A stretch of DNA of 38,932 nt from Actinomycetes bacterium (lineage in GTDB: Bacteria; Actinomycetota; Acidimicrobiia; Acidimicrobiales; Acidimicrobilacustridaceae): NCBI GenBank assembly GCA_029782025.1, contig JAKOVR010000013.1, positions 36,903 to 75,834 of the forward strand, given 5' to 3'. Under the pieces are notes generated by a model. That model searched no databases. It was given only the letters and a program-made list of their open reading frames with translations, and was not told the DNA's origin. Positions 34,127 to 38,932 of the stretch are shown in pieces. The position numbers and the translations under genes are program-made. Positions within the stretch are counted from its first letter, which is position 1. Each line of letters starts with the position of its first letter.

Positions 34127-35467
34127 TCAGACCACGGACCGGGTCTGGAACCGGGGAGCCGACGACGCCCCGCCGGGCCGACGGGCCTGGATGTGGGCGG
34201 TCTCGGCCAGCAGGCCCCGGTAGTGCTCGACCGTCCCGACGGCGGTGTGGCGCCAGGTCCAGCGGTCGATGACCCGCTGACGGCCGTTGGCCCCGACCCG
34301 GGCCCGGAGCTCGGGGTTGTCGAGCGCCTCGCGGATCTTGGCCGCCAGCGCGTCGCTGTCGCCGGGGGGCACGAGGAGGGCGGTGTCGCCGTCGGTCCCG
34401 ACCACCTCGGGCAGGGCGCCCCCGGTGGTGGCCACCAGCGGCACGCCGCACGACATGGCCTCGATGGCCGGCAGGCTGAAGCCCTCGTACAGGCTGGGGA
34501 CGACCGCCACCTCGGCCTCGCTGTAGAGCTCGATGATGCGCTCCTCGGGCACGCCGGTGACGAAGGTGACGGCGTCGCGCAGGCCGAGCTCGTCGATGGT
34601 GCGGGCGCTGGGGCCACCCTCCTTCAGCTTGCCGATCACCACCAGCTCGATGTGGCGCTCGGTGCGGAGCTTGGCCACGGCTTCGAGCAGGTAGCGCAGG
34701 CCCTTCATCGTGACGTCGGCCGAGGCCGTGGTGATGAGACGGCCGGGCACCCGGGCCACCGAGTCGAGGGGCCGGAAGAGGTCCTGGTCGACGCCGACGG
34801 GGACGACGTGCATCCGCTCCTTGGCCACCTTGTGGTCGCGGTGGATGTCCTCGAACGAGTTCTGGCTGACGGTGACGACGCGGCTGAGGCGGGAGGCGAC
34901 GCGGGTCTGCATCTTGGTGAAGGCGTACCAGCGGGCCTTGGCGATGCGCTGCCAGGCCGTCTCGGCGTGCTCCATCTCCAGCCGCCGGTCGACGGTGATG
35001 GGATGGTGGATGGTGCCGAGCACGGGGAGGCCGAGGCGCTCCATGCCGAGGAGGCCGTAGCCGAGGCACTGGTTGTCTTGCACGAGGTCGAAGTCGTTGA
35101 CCCGCTTCTGGAGGTGCTGGAAGGCCCGGACGCTGAAGGCCAGCGGCTCGGGGAAGTTGCCGAAGCTGAAGCTCGTGACCTCCACCCAGTCGCCGAAGGA
35201 CTTCAGTTCCCAGATGCCCGGCATCCGCATGGGGAAGTGGTCGTTGTAGATCTCGAGGCTGGGGAGCTGGACCAGCGGGACCCGGTCGTCGAGGATCGGG
35301 TAGGGCGGGCCGCCGAGCACCTCGACCGAGTGACCGAGGTCGACGAGCGCCTTGGTCAGGTGGCGGGTGTACACGCCCTGGCCGCCCACGTGGGGCTTGC
35401 CCCGGTAGCAGAGGTAGGCGATGCTCAGCGGGACGTCTTCGCGGGTGAGGTCTGGGGACGCGGCCAT
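34127..35467 (-). CDS. Glycosyltransferase family 4, first gene of the sugar operon
   Basis: The 446-residue GT-B enzyme has LSIAYLCYRGKPHVGGQGVYTRHLTKAL (sugar acceptor domain), TIHHPITVDRRLEME, VVTVSQNSFEDI, VVPVGVDQDLFRPL and SLYEGFSLPAIEAMSCGVPLVATTGGALPEVV with the E-x7-E motif, a retaining GT4. The donor is unknown. A GAGAAGAGA site lies 8-16 bases before the ATG. A possible promoter (TTGACG at 35569-35574, AACCAT at 35546-35551, both minus strand) lies about 80 bases upstream. Downstream genes encode a methyltransferase and a toroid protein. Confidence 0.91.
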   Translation of the reverse strand: MAASPDLTREDVPLSIAYLCYRGKPHVGGQGVYTRHLTKALVDLGHSVEVLGGPPYPILDDRVPLVQLPSLEIYNDHFPMRMPGIWELKSFGDWVEVTSFSFGNFPEPLAFSVRAFQHLQKRVNDFDLVQDNQCLGYGLLGMERLGLPVLGTIHHPITVDRRLEMEHAETAWQRIAKARWYAFTKMQTRVASRLSRVVTVSQNSFEDIHRDHKVAKERMHVVPVGVDQDLFRPLDSVARVPGRLITTASADVTMKGLRYLLEAVAKLRTERHIELVVIGKLKEGGPSARTIDELGLRDAVTFVTGVPEERIIELYSEAEVAVVPSLYEGFSLPAIEAMSCGVPLVATTGGALPEVVGTDGDTALLVPPGDSDALAAKIREALDNPELRARVGANGRQRVIDRWTWRHTAVGTVEHYRGLLAETAHIQARRPGGASSAPRFQTRSVV

Positions 35468-35545
35468 CGATCGTCTCTTCTCTGTGGGCCCGTGCGGTCG
35501 CCCTCCCCTCGAGATGGACGCCTGGCCAGGCGGAATGAAGCCTCA

Positions 35546-35574
35546 ATGGTTGTCGCTCCCCGACAGGTCGTCAA
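35546..35574 (-). promoter_or_regulatory. Possible promoter of the GT4 operon
   Basis: On the minus strand TTGACG (35569-35574) and AACCAT (35546-35551) are spaced by 17 bases, in an AT-richer patch. The -10 match is poor, so this is tentative. Confidence 0.3.
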
Positions 35575-35620
35575 ATGGAACGCGCCCCCGAACCGGGTCT
35601 CTTGCCGCGCCTCTCCGTCC

Positions 35621-35666
35621 GTCCGGATGCAGATCGGAGCACCTGTGTCGCTCGCGGCATCGAGAC
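35621..35666 (+). repeat. 46-bp palindromic element, copy C
   Basis: A third copy, same length and same strand orientation as copies A and B but more diverged (eight differences from B). Ends read GTCCGGATGCA and GGCATCGAGAC. It lies in the intergenic region upstream of the GT4 operon, so copies A and B lie beyond the 3' end and copy C beyond the 5' end of the three-gene operon. Confidence 0.88.
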
Positions 35667-35844
35667 CGCTCCGCCGGCGGCGGTTTCGGCCCATGAAAGC
35701 ACATCTCATGTCATCTTGCGTCGAGGGCGCTGGGTCGACCGCCTCGTTCCGGCCGCCCGGCCGCGCGGCGCGGCCTCGATGCTCCAGGCCGGCGAGCTGG
35801 GGGTGCCGAGCCGGTCTCCTCCGGGGTCGCCCGTCTCGCCTGGC

Positions 35845-35850
35845 TAGTGT
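35845..35850 (+). promoter_or_regulatory. -10 element TAGTGT, leaderless start of dtd
   Basis: TAGTGT is followed by 6 bases and the GTG at 35857; no Shine-Dalgarno sequence is present. Confidence 0.65.
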
Positions 35851-35856
35851 CGGTTC

Positions 35857-36294
35857 GTGCGTGCGCTGGTGCAGCGGGTGTCGAGGGCATCGGTCCGGGT
35901 CGGTGGTGAGCTGGTGGGGGAGATCGGTCCGGGGCTGTGCGTGCTGGTGGGGGTCACCCACGACGACGGCCCGGCGGAGGCGGTCAAGCTGGCGGACCGG
36001 ATCTGGGGCTTGCGGATCATGGCCGACGACGAGGGCGTGATGAACCTGCCCGTGAGCGCTACCACGGGCGCCGTGCTGGTGGTCAGCCAGTTCACGCTCT
36101 ACGCCGACACGAGCCGAGGCCGGCGACCGAGCTGGGTCGCCGCGGCCCGGCCCGAGCAGGCCGAACCGCTCGTGGACGCGGTGGTGGGAGAGCTGAGGGA
36201 TCGGGGCGCCCTCGTCGAGACCGGGCGGTTCGGGGCCGACATGGCGGTCGAACTCGTGAACGACGGTCCGGTCACGATCATGCTCGACGTCTGA
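35857..36294 (+). CDS. dtd: D-aminoacyl-tRNA deacylase
   Basis: The 145-residue homodimeric proofreading enzyme releases D-amino acids (and glycine) mischarged on tRNA. The catalytic SQFTL (77-81) and the Gly-cisPro loop NDGPVT (135-140) are intact; the start MRALVQRVSRASVRVGG is typical. It is a single-gene unit with a GTG start set by TAGTGT 6 bases upstream. Confidence 0.96.
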   Translation: MRALVQRVSRASVRVGGELVGEIGPGLCVLVGVTHDDGPAEAVKLADRIWGLRIMADDEGVMNLPVSATTGAVLVVSQFTLYADTSRGRRPSWVAAARPEQAEPLVDAVVGELRDRGALVETGRFGADMAVELVNDGPVTIMLDV

Positions 36295-36336
36295 CGGGCG
36301 CCGACCCACCGGCGGATCAGGCGGGGCCCGGCGGGC

Positions 36337-38400
36337 TCACCCCGTGAACGCGGGCGTGACCGCCACCGGCACCGCGCCGAAGTGGAGGTCGGCTTCGACG
36401 ACGGTGTACGGACCGTGGTTGGAGAGGGACCAGCTCGACAGCACGCACCGCTGCACCCTGCAGTCGATGGCGGGTCCGCCCGAGCGGAACGTGGCCGCCA
36501 CCTGCATGTCGACGTCGAAGGTCCCGTCGTCGGCCGGGGAGACGGTCTGCGACTGGCCGGGGCCCGCATCGGCCTTGCACAGGGTCTCGGCGGCCACCAC
36601 CGCGCACTCGATCAGGCCCTGAGCGGACGCGCTCCCGTCGATCGACTGGCGGATGTGGTCCCCGTGGACGTGCACCAGCTGCCCGTCGACGAGACCGGTC
36701 GACGGCGTGACCGTGATCGCGGGTGGAGGCCAGAGCGCCCCATCGGGGGCGAAGCTGAGAGGGGCGACGCCGCTGCGGTACGGATTCGTGACGTCGGCGG
36801 TGCGCAGCTCGCACGCCGTGACCCGGCAGTCGTATGGCGTGACGGTCGAGCCGGACGGTCCCGGGTAGAGCATGGTGGCGACCTGGAAGCGCACCGCCAG
36901 GTGGCCGGTGCTGTCGGTGTCGGCGATCCTCTGGACGGTCGGGTCGCAGCCGTCCCACCCCGGGATCGACGAGACGCACTCCACCATCTGTACGAGGAAG
37001 GGTGGCGGGGGGATCGGGGTCGCGGCCTGGGGCCGCCCGCTCACGCCGACGCCGACCGGGATGTACGGCTCGACCGCGGGGCGGAGGCCGGCGCCGTCGA
37101 CATCGATCACCTGGCCGTCGACGAGCCCGGTCGCCGGCGAGGCCGTGAGCGTTGGCCGGGGCTCGAGCGGGGCGCCGGCCTGGAAGTTGATCGGTGCGAA
37201 CCCGGCCACGGTCTGGTCGAGGCCGGACACCACCTTGATCTGGCACAGGCCGGCCGAGGGTCGGCAGTCGGCCGCCGTGCCCTGGGAGGTGCTCCAGAGC
37301 ACGGCTTCCACCTGGACGTCGACGTCGATGGTGCCCGACGGCGACACCTCGGCGTAGCCGAGGGGCCGGCAGTGCAGCGGTTGGGCCACGGTGCACTCGG
37401 CCACGATGGCGGTGCCGTAGGTCGTGGCCACCACCTGCGGCGCCTTGGCGGCACGGGTCGGCACCGGGACGGGGGGCCCGAGGTACGTCGGGTCGTAGGT
37501 GAAGCCGCTCCCGGTGATCCGGACGGTCTGGAGATCGGTGAGCGCGGTCGCCGGTGCGACCGCGATCGTGGCCGGCGTGTAGACCGGCGAGGCGGCGGGG
37601 TCGAACGTGAGCGCCGACGTGACGTACACCGTGCCGGTCGAGCGCCGGGTGTTGAAGCGCAGCTCGCACAGCCCGGGAGACGGGCGGCAATCGACGTAGC
37701 CGGCAGGGGTGAGGATGACGGGCTGGACGGCGAACACCCCGAACGAGAACGACCCGCTCGGTGAGACGATGGGCGGGTCCCTCCATGTCCGGCCCGAATC
37801 GCACTGGTTCGGCGAGGTCGCGCCGGCCGTGCACTGCTCGACGCCGGGTTCCCCGTCGATCCCGAAGTCGCTGCCGGACACGGTGACGAGGGTCGGCCCG
37901 GTGAGCCCGGTCGACGGCGACACCGTGACCGACGGCGGTGGCGCCAGGGCCCCGGCGGGGTCGAACGCGACCGGTGTGGTGGCGACCGTGCCCGTCCCGT
38001 AGCTGTGGGCCGCGATCAGGCACGTGTGCCCGGCACCGGGCGACCGGCAGTCGACGATGGTGTTGGCCGGTGGAGGCAGCGTGAAGCGGGCCGACGCCGG
38101 GAAGTCGATGCCGGTGACGGGGTTGCCGGAGGCGGCGGTGAAGTCGGCGCAGGTCGGGACGGAGAACGAATCGAGGCACAGCTCGATCACGACGTAGTCG
38201 GTGGGAGCGAAGCCGGTGCCGGCGACGTGGAGCACCTGCCCGTCGACGATGCCGGTCGAGGGCGTGACCGTGATGGACACGGCGGCGGCGGCGGGTTGGG
38301 CCGTGAACGTCGTGGCGGTCGAACAGACGGCGAAGGACAGCATGGCTGCGGCGGCCACGCGTCGCACCCCGTGGCTCCCGTGGACCGATCGGGATCTCAT
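36337..38400 (-). CDS. Secreted protein of five tandem neocarzinostatin-like domains
   Basis: The 687-residue protein has a Sec signal (about 1-40, ending AQPAAAA) and then five Ig-like repeats at about 42-147, 157-267, 277-407, 417-551 and 561-680. Each starts with a V/T-rich strand, consensus VTPSTGLVDGQ-V-V-G-GF, and has two cysteine pairs: C75/C84 and C118/C127; C190/C200 and C238/C245; C336/C344 and C379/C386; C475/C485 and C525/C530; C599/C608 and C647/C652. That is the two-disulfide pattern of neocarzinostatin-family apoproteins, which bind enediyne drugs. No enediyne genes are present, so a drug-binding role is not supported. There is no visible cell-wall anchor. Promoter not recognised. 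Confidence 0.87.
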   Translation of the reverse strand: MRSRSVHGSHGVRRVAAAAMLSFAVCSTATTFTAQPAAAAVSITVTPSTGIVDGQVLHVAGTGFAPTDYVVIELCLDSFSVPTCADFTAASGNPVTGIDFPASARFTLPPPANTIVDCRSPGAGHTCLIAAHSYGTGTVATTPVAFDPAGALAPPPSVTVSPSTGLTGPTLVTVSGSDFGIDGEPGVEQCTAGATSPNQCDSGRTWRDPPIVSPSGSFSFGVFAVQPVILTPAGYVDCRPSPGLCELRFNTRRSTGTVYVTSALTFDPAASPVYTPATIAVAPATALTDLQTVRITGSGFTYDPTYLGPPVPVPTRAAKAPQVVATTYGTAIVAECTVAQPLHCRPLGYAEVSPSGTIDVDVQVEAVLWSTSQGTAADCRPSAGLCQIKVVSGLDQTVAGFAPINFQAGAPLEPRPTLTASPATGLVDGQVIDVDGAGLRPAVEPYIPVGVGVSGRPQAATPIPPPPFLVQMVECVSSIPGWDGCDPTVQRIADTDSTGHLAVRFQVATMLYPGPSGSTVTPYDCRVTACELRTADVTNPYRSGVAPLSFAPDGALWPPPAITVTPSTGLVDGQLVHVHGDHIRQSIDGSASAQGLIECAVVAAETLCKADAGPGQSQTVSPADDGTFDVDMQVAATFRSGGPAIDCRVQRCVLSSWSLSNHGPYTVVEADLHFGAVPVAVTPAFTG

Positions 38401-38482
38401 CGTTCCGTTGCCCCCATCGGCCGGGCGCCGACACCCAACCGGGGGCGAGCGTACCGTGGCCCGCCGGGGGCTGCCGTCGTCC

Positions 38483-38543
38483 GGGTCGGTCGCTCGGGTC
38501 GGTCGCTCGGGTCGGTCGCTCGGGTCGGTCGCTCGGGTCGGTC
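38483..38543 (+). repeat. 13-bp tandem repeat (GGGTCGGTCGCTC), 4.7 copies
   Basis: Four exact units (38483-38495, 38496-38508, 38509-38521, 38522-38534) and a 9-base partial (38535-38543) follow head-to-tail. The last partial unit reaches the lnt stop codon, and the array ends 82 bases before the start of the neocarzinostatin-like gene. Copy-number change could shift the spacing of regulatory sites. Confidence 0.93.
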
Positions 38544-38932
38544 ACACGGTCGGTGCGGTGCGGTTCCGCCGAGCAACCACCACCACGGCCACCAGCGCGG
38601 CGATCGAGCCGAGGAGCACGGGCCAGGGCCCCACCCGGAGGGCGACGGTGTCGCCGGTGCGGCGCTCCACCGTGGCCAGGAGCACCACCTGATCGCTCAT
38701 CATCGCCGTGGCCTCGTTGCCCACGTCGGCCCGGCACCGCCCCGTGGTGACCGTGCCGTCGGCGGCCTGCCGGTCGCAGTCGACCATCCGCCCGGACGGA
38801 TCGATCACGGTGCTGAATCCGGTGGGCGCGGCCTGGAGCTCCCACCGTCCGGTCTCGATGGCCCGCAGGCGGCTCGAGGCGATCTGCTGGGTCTGCACCT
38901 GGGTGAGCCAGTACGACGAGCCGTTGGTCGGG
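38542..38932 (-). CDS. lnt: Apolipoprotein N-acyltransferase, C-terminal part (5' end outside the window)
   Basis: About 129 residues of the C-terminal end of Lnt, the enzyme that adds a third acyl chain to the N-terminal cysteine of lipoproteins. Visible: NGSSYWLTQVQTQQIASSRLRA (nitrilase domain), the RLRAIETGR helix, ATTG-like APTGFSTVIDPSGRMVD, and a final membrane segment (VLLGSIAALVAVVVVA). The catalytic Glu, Lys and Cys residues lie in the part beyond the window edge. It fits the lipoprotein at 24516. Confidence 0.85.
   Translation of the reverse strand, partial: PTNGSSYWLTQVQTQQIASSRLRAIETGRWELQAAPTGFSTVIDPSGRMVDCDRQAADGTVTTGRCRADVGNEATAMMSDQVVLLATVERRTGDTVALRVGPWPVLLGSIAALVAVVVVARRNRTAPTV

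Larger units (their letters stand above)
35468..35856. other. 389-bp divergent intergenic region
   Basis: The gap holds the possible GT4-operon promoter (35546-35574), repeat copy C (35621-35666), an AT-rich patch around 35690-35720 (CATGAAAGCACATCTCATG) and the dtd -10 element (35845-35850). I see no convincing gene in it: short frames lack a plausible start site and recognisable motifs. Confidence 0.7.

Noticed and set aside
33125..36040. A 971-codon forward frame opposite the methyltransferase and GT4 genes
   Set aside because: It is the complement of two strong minus-strand genes and runs on across dtd in another frame.
38483..38543. The 13-bp repeat as a CRISPR or iteron array
   Set aside because: Units are contiguous without spacers and there are no replication or Cas genes nearby.

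Overview
The window is a 38.9 kb stretch of very GC-rich chromosome with dense, mostly short-spaced genes and no rRNA, tRNA, CRISPR array, integrase or transposase that I can recognise. Gene content points to a high-GC actinobacterium: coproheme decarboxylase (HemQ), a PAC2-family protein, PII and GlnD beside amt, a possible GlnR-type operator, neocarzinostatin-like secreted domains and many leaderless genes. The overall mix (stand-alone groEL with CIRCE, FadD and TesB-type lipid genes, GtrA and GT4 genes) resembles the class Acidimicrobiia, but that is an inference from general family knowledge, not from a database search.

Layout. 1-2043: groEL behind a perfect CIRCE operator, then a short AT-rich promoter-like patch and a strong terminator that could bound a small RNA. 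2081-7140: a membrane protein, fdhD, a hemQ-larE operon, an acyl-CoA synthetase and a small membrane protein. 7141-7351: convergent intergenic region packed with copies of a 10-bp inverted/direct repeat. 7352-8923: small hypothetical genes and a DUF427 gene. 9056-13169: nitrogen cassette amt-glnK-glnD with a GlnR-like operator. 13176-16312: 3-hydroxyacyl-CoA dehydrogenase behind a perfect palindrome, a Nudix hydrolase and an amidase. 16317-19472 (minus): PAC2 protein, SDR and a membrane di-iron hydroxylase. 19539-20862: GNAT, then a decayed Doc/antitoxin module beside a relic of a VOC gene. 20863-29393: response regulator, PIG-L deacetylase, GT4, PAP2_3 enzyme, PQQ-dehydrogenase-like lipoprotein, acyl-CoA thioesterase, GH1 glycosidase, GtrA protein and methyltransferase. 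29380-35467 (minus): large FtsX-type permease and a three-gene GT4/methyltransferase/alpha-alpha-toroid operon flanked by copies of a 46-bp palindromic element. 35857-38932: dtd, a secreted protein of five neocarzinostatin-like domains, a 13-bp tandem repeat and the 3' end of lnt.

The most informative regulatory signal is global: about sixteen genes carry a TANNNT-like hexamer 6-9 nt before the start codon and no Shine-Dalgarno sequence, as expected for leaderless mRNAs. A second set (groEL, amt, glnK, the response regulator, the membrane hydroxylase and a small membrane protein) has clear Shine-Dalgarno sites. The best candidates for something undescribed are the 46-bp palindromic repeats bracketing the sugar-lipid-like operon, the 10-bp repeat array at 7155-7275, the possible small RNA after groEL, and the five-domain neocarzinostatin-like protein. 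The toxin-antitoxin module looks doubly inactivated.
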